Positions 16,173 to 23,398 of a stretch of DNA of 26,376 nt are shown here, piece by piece. The first letter of the stretch is position 1; the number at the start of each line of letters is the position of its first letter. Under the pieces are notes generated by a model. It saw only the letters and a list, made by a program, of their open reading frames with translations. It was not told where the DNA came from and did no database searches. Source of the DNA: a virus. The DNA lies in IMG/VR virus record IMGVR_UViG_3300030118_000822, positions 1 to 26,376 of that record. One strand, written 5' to 3'. The translations under genes were made by a program, and so were the position numbers.

Positions 16173-16810
16173 TGAGTTGGACTTCCGAATTTCTTGATGC
16201 TGAAACATTGGAATCACATATAGAAAATGGTCATATCAATCAAATGTATGATGATTCCAAACAGCATATTGATAATGGGAATTACAACTATGCAAATGAT
16301 ATGGATGATGATGCCAAGTTACAACATTGGAAAAATATATTTAGATCCTTTGCAAATGACAAAGTTAATGATCCCGGCAAAGATATAAAATTAATTTGTG
16401 TTTATAAAGATTCAGATCCTAAACTAATTCATGCTGGGTATTATGCTGATGAGTCTTTTCATAGTTGCCATAGCATTTGCAAATCTATAGATGGATCTAA
16501 TTCTTATGTTTTCTTTGAGGATTGTTGGGCTCCTCAAGTTGCTTTAGTAAAACCTTTGGGTGCAAAAGCTTGGGTATTTCATCAGACAAAAGGAGGATCT
16601 ATAGCATTTAGATCTTTTACAGCTAGGCATATATCATCTTTATTTGACTATGAAAATATCAGTCAAATAGAGGTTGATGAAATCCAAGAGATCTCAGCTC
16701 CAACGGGAGATGCAATTCCAACAATAGATGGATCTACAAAAGATGATTCTCCTAGAGAAAAAAAACAAATTAGAATCAATGAGGTTTTGACAACAATAAA
16801 TTTTAAATGA
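16172..16810 (+). CDS. Unknown protein directly after the collagen fibre
   Basis: 212 residues, not recognised. It starts in the fibre stop codon (TAATG), so it is coupled to fibre translation. The N-terminal third is acidic and helical (ETLESHIENGHINQMYDDSK). The middle has strand-like segments with Cys and aromatic residues (IKLICVYKDSDPKLIHAGYY, SFHSCHSICKSIDGSNSYVF, GAKAWVFHQTKGGSIAFRSF), the alternation expected of an alpha/beta enzyme domain or a receptor-binding domain. The C-terminal 50 residues are a polar linker with RINEVLTTINFK at the end. There is no signal peptide or membrane helix. A fibre-assembly factor, fibre-tip protein or another modifying enzyme are all open. Its end overlaps the next gene by four bases. 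Confidence 0.6.
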   Translation: MSWTSEFLDAETLESHIENGHINQMYDDSKQHIDNGNYNYANDMDDDAKLQHWKNIFRSFANDKVNDPGKDIKLICVYKDSDPKLIHAGYYADESFHSCHSICKSIDGSNSYVFFEDCWAPQVALVKPLGAKAWVFHQTKGGSIAFRSFTARHISSLFDYENISQIEVDEIQEISAPTGDAIPTIDGSTKDDSPREKKQIRINEVLTTINFK

Positions 16811-17565
16811 CTAAGATAGCTCAAAATAATATTCAAGCAGATGGCATAGGAGACATCTTTGAGGATGTGTTCAATAATGGTGGTAGAAACTCTGCTGTTG
16901 ATATTGGGACTGTAGATACTTACCAAGATAGAGCACCAAAGTTGAATGGCTCAACAAGATCCGGGAGACAACCTCAAGGTGCAATTCAATATAATGATTT
17001 CAAGTCATCATTCAAAGTGCAAGGTGGTTTTACAACATGGAGTGAAGTAGCTGGAAAAAATAGCATAAGTCATACCATGGTTGGATGGGCTACAACCGGA
17101 GGAATGCAGGCGGCAACTGATAATGAATCAACAACACAAATAGGAACTCTTTTTGATGGAGATGTTTCTTATACAACTTCTGCAAAACCATTCAGCCAAC
17201 TCAACTCAAACTTTGATGGTAACAAATGGGTTAGTGCCATAGTATCTGATACTTTTACAACTGGATTATTGGGTCCAACAACTACTCATCTTTATATTTG
17301 TTTTGAGGGTGGTGGTGCTCAAACAGGTGATACTGATTGGTCAACATTGAATTTTAAAAAAGATGGAACAGTATCTACTAATTTAATAAATTACACAGCA
17401 GATGGTGGAGGTGGTTCTCTCTCAAGAACTGGTGTAGATTCTGGATACCCACTAAGTAGATACAGTAGAATTGTATATAGATGGACTGTTAGTTTAGGTG
17501 CGGCTCCAACTGATAGAGAGCTACCAAACAGCAATGGTTTTGCCACATGGATACAGTTTGAATAA
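16807..17565 (+). CDS. Beta-rich structural-type protein, probably fibre or tail accessory
   Basis: 252 residues, not assigned to a family. It is rich in Gly, Ser, Thr and Asn with strand-like stretches (HTMVGWATTGGMQAATDN, TTHLYICFEGGGAQTGDTDW, SRIVYRWTVSLGAAPTDREL, ending GFATWIQFE), typical of virion surface proteins with a jelly-roll or beta-sandwich fold. The N-terminus (KIAQNNIQADGIGDIFEDVF) is helical. It starts in the stop codon of the previous gene. Coupling to the fibre suggests it is a second surface or tip protein. There are no catalytic motifs that I can see. Confidence 0.55.
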   Translation: MTKIAQNNIQADGIGDIFEDVFNNGGRNSAVDIGTVDTYQDRAPKLNGSTRSGRQPQGAIQYNDFKSSFKVQGGFTTWSEVAGKNSISHTMVGWATTGGMQAATDNESTTQIGTLFDGDVSYTTSAKPFSQLNSNFDGNKWVSAIVSDTFTTGLLGPTTTHLYICFEGGGAQTGDTDWSTLNFKKDGTVSTNLINYTADGGGGSLSRTGVDSGYPLSRYSRIVYRWTVSLGAAPTDRELPNSNGFATWIQFE

Positions 17566-17607
17566 ATAGACATTTAGGTTAAGATGAACTAACTCAGAGG
17601 AGTAGAG

Positions 17608-18177
17608 ATGCAACAATTATGGCAACTTTGGAATCAAGCCTTAGATCCAGAAACAGTAAATAAAATTATAGAAACATCTGAAACCTATGAACCCATGGAG
17701 GCCAAGACTGGTTTTGATGGAGACAAGTCTGATAACAGAATAAGATCCTCAGAAGTAAGATGGCTAAATCCATCAGCACCAAATACTCAATTCATTCAAG
17801 AAATTCTTTGGTGGCATATCCGTAGATCAAACAGACAAGCATTCGGAGTAGAGGTCTCTGATATATTTGACATTCAATATACTAAGTATCATGCAGAACA
17901 AGATGGTCATTACAACTGGCATTTTGATACTTTTTGGGCTAATGAAACTCAGTATGATAGAAAGCTCAGCATTACTATTCAGCTATCAGATCCAGATGAG
18001 TATGAGGGGGGAGAGTTTTTATTTGATCCACAATATGAACAACCAAATCCAGAACACTTAAAACAGAAAGGATCTATATTAATATTTCCATCTGTTCTTT
18101 CTCATAAAGTAGAAAGGGTAACAAAAGGAACAAGAAAAAGTCTGGTGGCTTGGGTAGAAGGTCCTAAATGGAAATGA
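17608..18177 (+). CDS. 2-oxoglutarate/Fe(II) oxygenase (prolyl hydroxylase-like)
   Basis: 189 residues with a GAGGAG ribosome site. The fold signature is complete: the iron ligands H105 and D107 (YNWHFDTFW) and H166 (VLSHKVERV), and the 2-oxoglutarate-binding R176 (TKGTRKSLVAWVEGP), ten residues after the last His. EYEGGEFLF between them is the usual linker strand. It resembles PKHD/prolyl 4-hydroxylase-like oxygenases, which use O2 and 2-oxoglutarate to hydroxylate a protein side chain or small molecule. In this context the target may be the fibre. Proline is almost absent from the Y position, the site used by collagen prolyl 4-hydroxylases, so X-position proline, threonine, a sugar or another virion protein must be considered. 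It overlaps the methyltransferase gene by ten bases. Confidence 0.88.
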   Translation: MQQLWQLWNQALDPETVNKIIETSETYEPMEAKTGFDGDKSDNRIRSSEVRWLNPSAPNTQFIQEILWWHIRRSNRQAFGVEVSDIFDIQYTKYHAEQDGHYNWHFDTFWANETQYDRKLSITIQLSDPDEYEGGEFLFDPQYEQPNPEHLKQKGSILIFPSVLSHKVERVTKGTRKSLVAWVEGPKWK

Positions 18178-18746
18178 TCAAAACTTTTATAGAGATTGGG
18201 ACAAGTGATTTTGATACTTGTTTAGATCTAGTCAACAATGGAGACTGGACTGGAATTATGGTAGAACCATCCCCACCATATTTCAAAAGCTTACAAGAGA
18301 AAGTTCAACAGTCTTTGTATCCAGATAATGTTTGGTTAGAGAATGTTGCTATAACTGATTACAACGGAATGACTGCTTTTACAGTATCAAAACAAGATGG
18401 TCCAAAGTGGGTAAGAGGTATCTCATCTATAACAGCTCCACATCATAAGGGATCAAGATTGTTTGATAGACCAGAGAATCAGAAATGGGTTGAGGAACAT
18501 ACAGAAGTTCCATGCATGACTTTAAATAGTTTGATTGCTAAATATAACTTTGAGCATATCAACTATCTAAAGATTGATACAGAGGGACATGAGCTGAATA
18601 TAATTGAGAGTTATGATTGGGAGATCAAACCAGATTTCTTAAAGATAGAGCATGATCATATTGATGATATTTATTTGGCATATCTTCTTAAAGAACAAGG
18701 CTATACAGTCTATACAGAGAAGTCTGATATATATGCAATAAGATGA
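18168..18746 (+). CDS. FkbM-family methyltransferase
   Basis: 192 residues. The SAM-binding first motif is KTFIEIGTSDFDT (residues 5-17). The acidic strand-end GIMVEPSPPYFKSL (about 29-42) binds the cofactor ribose. The family-specific LKIDTEGHE lies at 134-142. FkbM enzymes methylate oxygen atoms, mostly of sugars or small molecules. Lying between an oxygenase and a glycosyltransferase/hydroxylase, with overlaps on both sides (10 and 4 bases), it probably belongs to the same modification set. O-methylation of a fibre-linked sugar or hydroxylated residue is the natural guess, but the substrate is not visible in the sequence. Confidence 0.88.
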   Translation: MEMIKTFIEIGTSDFDTCLDLVNNGDWTGIMVEPSPPYFKSLQEKVQQSLYPDNVWLENVAITDYNGMTAFTVSKQDGPKWVRGISSITAPHHKGSRLFDRPENQKWVEEHTEVPCMTLNSLIAKYNFEHINYLKIDTEGHELNIIESYDWEIKPDFLKIEHDHIDDIYLAYLLKEQGYTVYTEKSDIYAIR

Positions 18747-20665
18747 AAAAACTTGTCATATCACTTTTAAAAAGAACAGATAGAAAAAGAAACTTCCAGA
18801 AAAATAATCTTGAGGATTATGTTTGGGTTGATGCTATTGATGGATCTCAGCAGATCTTTAGAGATTGCAGATCAGCTCCCGGCTGGAAGAATCCTTATAA
18901 TGGGAGACCTCTTCTACAAAATGAAGTTGCTTGTTTTCTATCTCATGCCAAGGCTTGGAAGATTGCAGCTCAATCAAAACAGCCAGTAATGATCATGGAA
19001 GATGATGCAGTTGTTAATGACTATATCTGGGATGAAGAGTTCTATGAAGAAGTCATAAGATCTGATTATTGTGATTTCTTATATCTGCAAAGAAATGAGA
19101 ATGAGCCAATGGATGTTGGTGGATGTCCAGAGCCTTTGCATAAAGATCTCAACAGATTCAAACAAAGACCAGCTTTGGAAGTTCCATCTTTTCCATACAA
19201 CTTAACTGCATATTGTATAACTCCAGAAACAGCTAGATATTTATTACTGAAAATGGACAAGAAAAATATGATGCCAGTTGATGATTTTGTTCCGGGTTTG
19301 TTTAAAGATCCAAGTTTCAAACCTTTAGCTTTAGTTGAGGATTCATGCAATCAAGTAAGTAGAGATTCATGGAGTGATACTGATATAGAAAGAAGTCCAG
19401 AATTTAGAAACTTTAAGATCCATATTCTTACTGTAGGAGACAAGGAGGAGCTCTGTAACAAGCTAAACACATCTGCAAGGAAGTTTGACATTACTATAAA
19501 AAACCTTGGCTTAAACAAGGAATGGAGAGGAACAGATATGTCTGGACCTGGTGGAGGTCAGAAAGTAAATCTACTCAAAGAATATATAAAAGATCTACCT
19601 AATGAGGATCTGATTTTGTTTACAGATGCTTTTGATGTTTTCTATGCTGATGACATAAATACTATTTATGAAAGATATAGAGATCTATCAGCCAAAGTTA
19701 TATTTGGAGCTGAACTATATTGTTGGCCTCAAGAAGATAAAGCCAAACTTCATCCACCAAGTAAGACTCCATATAGATATTTGAATAGTGGCAATTTCAT
19801 GGGAACAGTCCAAGAATTAAAAAGAATGTTGAGATATAACCAGATAAAAGATGATGAGGATGATCAATTATTTTTTCAGAATATTTTTATTACCAACACA
19901 TCCAGAATCAAGATTGGAGATGAAAATGCATTTGACATTAGGCTAGATTATGAATGCTATCTTTTTCAAACCCATGATGAAGATGTTGAGATCCTAAATG
20001 GTCAGCTCCACAATCCAAAGACTCTTTGTTGTCCATGTATTTATCATGGTAATGGTGGAGATGATGCAAAGGTAAAATTCAATAGTCTGTATGATCAGTT
20101 GTTCCCGGCTGATGGATCTATGTTTATACCAAACAATAATAAGTTTGAGATCCTAGCTCCAGATATGTTACTCATAGATTTTATGACTCAAAGTCAATGT
20201 GAAGATCTTATAGATCTAGCAGATAAGCACGGAGGATGGGGATCTTTAGAGTATGACAAGTTCCCGGCTCAAGAGATCCGAATGAAAGAACTAGGAATGT
20301 GGGAGGAGCTGGAGAAAGCTTGGAACCAATACATAGTTCCAGTTTGTGAACATTACTGGCAACCTCTTCAAATGTATGGTCTCCGGGATGGGTTTGTTAT
20401 GAGATATGCTATGGATACTCAGACCAATCTGAATCTCCACCATGATGCTAGTCTTGTTACTGGATCTGTAAAGCTCAATGATTCTTACAAAGGAGCTGAG
20501 CTAGTTTATCCAAGACAAAACATAACAAACAAAGATATACCAGTAGGAAAGATGATCTTGTTCCCAGGACAAGTAACCCATGGACATGAGTGTTTGCCAT
20601 TGAAAGATGGAGTCAAATACAGCCTTACGATATGGACTTGCAGATATGTCAATGATACCATTTAA
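18743..20665 (+). CDS. Three-domain collagen lysyl hydroxylase with two glycosyltransferase domains
   Basis: 640 residues, coupled by ATGA to the methyltransferase. Domain 1 (about 1-210) is a GT25 glycosyltransferase, the family of collagen galactosyltransferases: KLVISLLKRTDRKRNF, NEVACFLSHAKAW, PVMIMEDDAVV (E86-D88), NLTAYCITPETARYLL, PVDDFVPG. Domain 2 (about 224-455) matches the glucosyltransferase domain of PLOD/LH3: EWRGTDMSGPGGGQK, LILFTDAFDVFYADD (D295, D298), YLNSGNFMG, DDEDDQLFFQNIF, RLDYECYLFQ, IYHGNGG. Domain 3 (about 469-640) matches the PLOD hydroxylase: FPAQEIRMKELGMW, the iron ligands H566 and D568 (LNLHHDASLVT), H615 (QVTHGHECLP), and K625, where animal enzymes have Arg. Expected result: Lys to Hyl, then Gal-Hyl, then Glc-Gal-Hyl on the collagen fibre encoded upstream. 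Mimivirus L230 joins hydroxylase and one transferase; a three-part form with GT25 is unknown to me. Confidence 0.9.
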   Translation: MKKLVISLLKRTDRKRNFQKNNLEDYVWVDAIDGSQQIFRDCRSAPGWKNPYNGRPLLQNEVACFLSHAKAWKIAAQSKQPVMIMEDDAVVNDYIWDEEFYEEVIRSDYCDFLYLQRNENEPMDVGGCPEPLHKDLNRFKQRPALEVPSFPYNLTAYCITPETARYLLLKMDKKNMMPVDDFVPGLFKDPSFKPLALVEDSCNQVSRDSWSDTDIERSPEFRNFKIHILTVGDKEELCNKLNTSARKFDITIKNLGLNKEWRGTDMSGPGGGQKVNLLKEYIKDLPNEDLILFTDAFDVFYADDINTIYERYRDLSAKVIFGAELYCWPQEDKAKLHPPSKTPYRYLNSGNFMGTVQELKRMLRYNQIKDDEDDQLFFQNIFITNTSRIKIGDENAFDIRLDYECYLFQTHDEDVEILNGQLHNPKTLCCPCIYHGNGGDDAKVKFNSLYDQLFPADGSMFIPNNNKFEILAPDMLLIDFMTQSQCEDLIDLADKHGGWGSLEYDKFPAQEIRMKELGMWEELEKAWNQYIVPVCEHYWQPLQMYGLRDGFVMRYAMDTQTNLNLHHDASLVTGSVKLNDSYKGAELVYPRQNITNKDIPVGKMILFPGQVTHGHECLPLKDGVKYSLTIWTCRYVNDTI

Positions 20666-20683
20666 GATTAACAGAGGTTAGGT

Positions 20684-20938
20684 ATGGCAAAAGAAGTAGA
20701 TGAAAGATCCTTTAAGTGGAAAGACAAAGATGGCAATGAACATTCTTTCCCGGCTAAAGATATGAATCAAGATCAACTAAACACATTCAATCTTCTTTGT
20801 AAGAAAGAGCTTGTTAGATCAAATCTTGAAGATCAGATAGCTGAAAATAATTTTCTTTTTAAAGCTTATGCAGATCAATTAATAGGAAAACTTGGGATAG
20901 ATATTGATGGCAAACAAAAAGACAAAGAGTCCTCTTGA
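20684..20938 (+). CDS. Small hypothetical protein
   Basis: 84 residues with AGAGG upstream. It is highly charged: residues 1-30 form a short beta hairpin-like part (SFKWKDKDGNEHSFPAKDMN) and the rest a helix (NTFNLLCKKELVRSNLEDQI, LFKAYADQLIGKLG). There is no membrane segment. It overlaps the next gene by 32 bases. I know similar-looking small helical proteins near neck genes of phages but cannot give a role. Confidence 0.55.
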   Translation: MAKEVDERSFKWKDKDGNEHSFPAKDMNQDQLNTFNLLCKKELVRSNLEDQIAENNFLFKAYADQLIGKLGIDIDGKQKDKESS

Positions 20939-21086
20939 ACAGCATGAGGAGATTTGTGCTCTAAGATATGAGAGTATTGACAACAGATTAGAGTCTGGAT
21001 CTAAAAGATTTATTAGATTAGAACAAATGATATGGGGACTCTATGTGCTCATCATTGGATCCCAAATCATTGGGAGTATTTTATGA
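20907..21086 (+). CDS. Small single-pass membrane protein, XhlA/holin-like
   Basis: 59 residues from the ATG at 20907 (a TTG three bases earlier is less likely). A charged helix with heptad character (ICALRYESIDNRLESGSKRF, IRLEQ) leads to one membrane segment at the C-terminus (MIWGLYVLIIGSQIIGSIL). This helix-then-membrane-tail plan is that of XhlA-type proteins, which help endolysin release. Its stop overlaps the connector gene start (ATGA). Finding a lysis-type gene between fibre-modification and connector genes is unusual, and no endolysin is in the window. A membrane-anchoring or superinfection role is also possible. Confidence 0.55.
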   Translation: MANKKTKSPLEQHEEICALRYESIDNRLESGSKRFIRLEQMIWGLYVLIIGSQIIGSIL

Positions 21087-21742
21087 GTGGTATTCAAATA
21101 GTAACGGAACCAGCTCAAGAACCTTTATCACTACAAGAAGTTAAAGATTATCTAAGAGTTGAGGACAATACTGATGAGAGGACAATCAGACCTCTTATAG
21201 AAACAGCACGGAGATGGTGTGAAGAGCATACTGGTAGAACTTTAGTCCAAACAACATACAAACAATTTATAGATTCTGTAAGAGATGAAATCCCTTTGAA
21301 TGAGGGACTTACTGATGGTCCAGATCTTGAATATTATAAAAACTATATTGTCTTATCTAAAAGTCCAATCTTGAGTGTTACTCATGTCAAAACATTTAAT
21401 GATGCAGATACAGAAACAGTTTTTGCATCTAGCAAATACTACTTGGATAATGTCAGAGAACCGGGAAGAATAGTTCTTAGAAATGGAGAGACCTTTCCTA
21501 CTGCTCTAAGAGTAGCCAATGCAATAGAGATCCAATATGTTGCTGGATACTCATCAGTCAGTCAGATACCAGAACCTTTGAAAGTTGGTATGTTGCAACA
21601 CATAGCTTTCATGTATGAGCAGAGAGGAGATATGGGAGATTACTTAAATGCAAGAACATTCCCACCAATGGTCAAAGGATTATATAGTCCTTATGTGATT
21701 CATAGTGGCATGGGATCTTGTAATCTCTTATCTATTGGATAA
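21083..21742 (+). CDS. Head-tail connector, gp6-like adaptor
   Basis: 219 residues from the ATG at 21083; a longer frame from 21032 would overlap the upstream gene unnecessarily. The N-terminus is the family signature: QEPLSLQEVKDYLRVEDNTD, ERTIRPLIETARRWCEEHTG, RTLVQTTY. The C-terminal EIQYVAGYSSVSQIPEPLKV and QHIAFMYEQRGD complete it. The protein forms a ring under the portal and joins it to the head closure protein. It overlaps the next gene by one base (TAATG). Length fits the usual range of about 100-220. Confidence 0.88.
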   Translation: MSGIQIVTEPAQEPLSLQEVKDYLRVEDNTDERTIRPLIETARRWCEEHTGRTLVQTTYKQFIDSVRDEIPLNEGLTDGPDLEYYKNYIVLSKSPILSVTHVKTFNDADTETVFASSKYYLDNVREPGRIVLRNGETFPTALRVANAIEIQYVAGYSSVSQIPEPLKVGMLQHIAFMYEQRGDMGDYLNARTFPPMVKGLYSPYVIHSGMGSCNLLSIG

Positions 21743-22080
21743 TGCCTAAGACTCAATTCAATATAGCAAACCTTAGATATAAAGTTCAGCTACAAGCACC
21801 AACAAGAACCTCTGATGGTGGTGGTGGATATACTGAAACCTTTAGCACCATAGCTAATCTGTTTGCTGATATAAGACCTCAGAATGCTTTAGAGAGATAT
21901 AGACAAGGGCAAGTTCAAGAAACTGTAACCCATAAAGTTTATATAAGATTTAGAAAAGATATTGCCACAAACTATAAGATCTTATATGACAACAGATCTT
22001 TCACAATCAAAGGAATCAAAAATATGAATGAAAGAGATAGATTCCTAGAGTTACTTTGTGAAGAGGGGGTTGCAGATTAA
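21742..22080 (+). CDS. Head closure protein (SPP1 gp16-like adaptor)
   Basis: 112 residues. It has the usual head-tail adaptor pattern: an N-terminal LRYKVQLQAPTRTSDGGGGY, then a tryptophan-less strand TIANLFADIRPQNALERY, VTHKVYIRFRKDI, and the closing DNRSFTIKGIKNMNERDRFL with LLCEEG. In SPP1 and related phages this protein seals the connector after packaging. It overlaps its neighbours by one base on each side, the tight spacing of a neck operon. Confidence 0.85.
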   Translation: MPKTQFNIANLRYKVQLQAPTRTSDGGGGYTETFSTIANLFADIRPQNALERYRQGQVQETVTHKVYIRFRKDIATNYKILYDNRSFTIKGIKNMNERDRFLELLCEEGVAD

Positions 22081-22544
22081 TGGCTACATTTCATACAGAT
22101 CCAGAAAACTTGGGAAAAAAAATTGATGAGATCTTAAAAAAGAGGATCTCTGGAAAAGTTAATAAAACAAAAAGAGCAATGCAGATGTCAGTAATGACTG
22201 TAAGAGATACTGTTATCTTAGGTTTGATGAGTGGGGGATCTGGTAAAGCTTATAAAAAATATAACCCACAAAGAACTCACATAGCATCTAAGCCGGGAGA
22301 CTATCCAGCAACAGATACCGGATTTCTTGTTTCTCAGATTTCTACAAATGTCATACAACAAGGAGAGACTGTTATTGGTCAGATAATATCAGCAGCTCCA
22401 TATTCAAAACACTTAGAGTTTGGAACTGCAAGAATGTTACAAGCAACTCCTGGGGGTAAAAGACCTTTCATGCAACCATCTTTAGAAGTCAACAAAAATA
22501 AAATAAGAGGAATATTTCAAAGAGAGGGGGTTCTCAAAAAATGA
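22080..22544 (+). CDS. Tail completion protein, HK97 gp10-like
   Basis: 154 residues. After a helical basic start, the family core is visible: SGGSGKAYKKYNPQRTHIAS, KPGDYPATDTGFLVSQI, IISAAPYSKHLEFGTARMLQ and GGKRPFMQPSLEVNK. HK97 gp10-like proteins sit at the head-tail joint and are needed to complete tails. It lies between head closure and the DUF3168-like gene, the standard order, and overlaps the latter by four bases. Confidence 0.88.
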   Translation: MATFHTDPENLGKKIDEILKKRISGKVNKTKRAMQMSVMTVRDTVILGLMSGGSGKAYKKYNPQRTHIASKPGDYPATDTGFLVSQISTNVIQQGETVIGQIISAAPYSKHLEFGTARMLQATPGGKRPFMQPSLEVNKNKIRGIFQREGVLKK

Positions 22545-22948
22545 GTGTTGGATCTTTTGAATTACAAACTGCAATCTTTACAGCATTAAGTAATGATTCA
22601 AATTTAACTGAGACATTATCAGCAGTCATTGTTGATGATGTTCCACATGGAACAAGCTATCCTTTCATAACTATTGGAGAGGCCAGAACAAATGATTACT
22701 CAACAAAAGACCAGATTGGTTCTGAGCAAGTCATTGAATTAGACATCTGGTCTCAATACAAAGGATCAAAAGAATGTAAGCAAATTATGGACAGAGTTCA
22801 TAATATATTGCATGATAGTAACTTGAATGTTAGTGGATTCAATCTCATTAACTTGAGATTTGATTTCTCAAACATTATGCGAGATCCAGATGGAACTACT
22901 AGACATGGAGTCATGCGATTCCGGGCAATAATTTTAGGAACTAGCTAA
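22541..22948 (+). CDS. Tail terminator, DUF3168-like
   Basis: 135 residues. The order of elements is that of the DUF3168 tail terminator family: SFELQTAIFTALSNDSNL, VDDVPHGTSYPFITIGEART, then EQVIELDIWSQYKGSKECKQ and IMDRVHNILHDSNLN, ending with a strand HGVMRFRAIILGT. It forms a ring on top of the tail tube that stops polymerisation and docks to the head. It starts four bases inside the previous gene and is followed by the tube gene. Confidence 0.88.
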   Translation: MSVGSFELQTAIFTALSNDSNLTETLSAVIVDDVPHGTSYPFITIGEARTNDYSTKDQIGSEQVIELDIWSQYKGSKECKQIMDRVHNILHDSNLNVSGFNLINLRFDFSNIMRDPDGTTRHGVMRFRAIILGTS

Positions 22949-22966
22949 ACTTATTAGGAGAATAGT

Positions 22967-23389
22967 ATGGCGGCACAAAAAGGAGCATTACTTGTTTTAA
23001 AGATTGGTAATGGAGGATCACCAGAATCATTTACAACTGTTGCTGGTTTAAGATCTACATCAATCTCATTGAATGATGAGACTGTAGATGTTACCAACAA
23101 GGGAGATGGAACTGGTAGTAGTAACAAAAGAACTCTTCTTGCTGGTGCTGGTGTAAACTCAGTTTCAATTTCCGGTAGTGGAGTTTTTACTGATGATGCA
23201 ACAGAAACAACATTGAAGAATGCTTGGGCATCCGGATCTTTAACAAATTATCAAGTGTTTATTCCAGACTTTGGAACTTACCAAGGAGCTTTTCAATTAA
23301 CATCTTTAGAATATGCTGGAGAGTTTAATGGAGAAGTAACTTACTCAGTAAGTCTTGAGTCAAGTGGAACTATCGCATTTTCAACATAA
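22967..23389 (+). CDS. Major tail (tube) protein, TP901-1-like
   Basis: 140 residues with a strong TTAGGAGA ribosome site, as expected for an abundant structural protein. AQKGALLVLKIGNGGSPESF, then TVAGLRSTSISLNDETVDVT, NSVSISGSGVFTDDATETTL, YQVFIPDFGTYQGAFQLTSL and the final EVTYSVSLESSGTI are the recurrent parts of TP901-1-type tube proteins. Hexamer rings of it stack to form the long tail tube. Its presence, with tape measure and no sheath gene seen, supports a siphovirus. Confidence 0.92.
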   Translation: MAAQKGALLVLKIGNGGSPESFTTVAGLRSTSISLNDETVDVTNKGDGTGSSNKRTLLAGAGVNSVSISGSGVFTDDATETTLKNAWASGSLTNYQVFIPDFGTYQGAFQLTSLEYAGEFNGEVTYSVSLESSGTIAFST

Positions 23390-23398
23390 GGACTGAGT

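Noticed and set aside
17566-17607. SP6-like promoter (ATTTAGG) ahead of the oxygenase gene
   Set aside because: Only seven bases match the start of the SP6 promoter and the downstream CACTATAG part is missing.
20904-20906. TTG start for the small membrane protein
   Set aside because: An ATG follows immediately; there is no sequence reason to prefer TTG.
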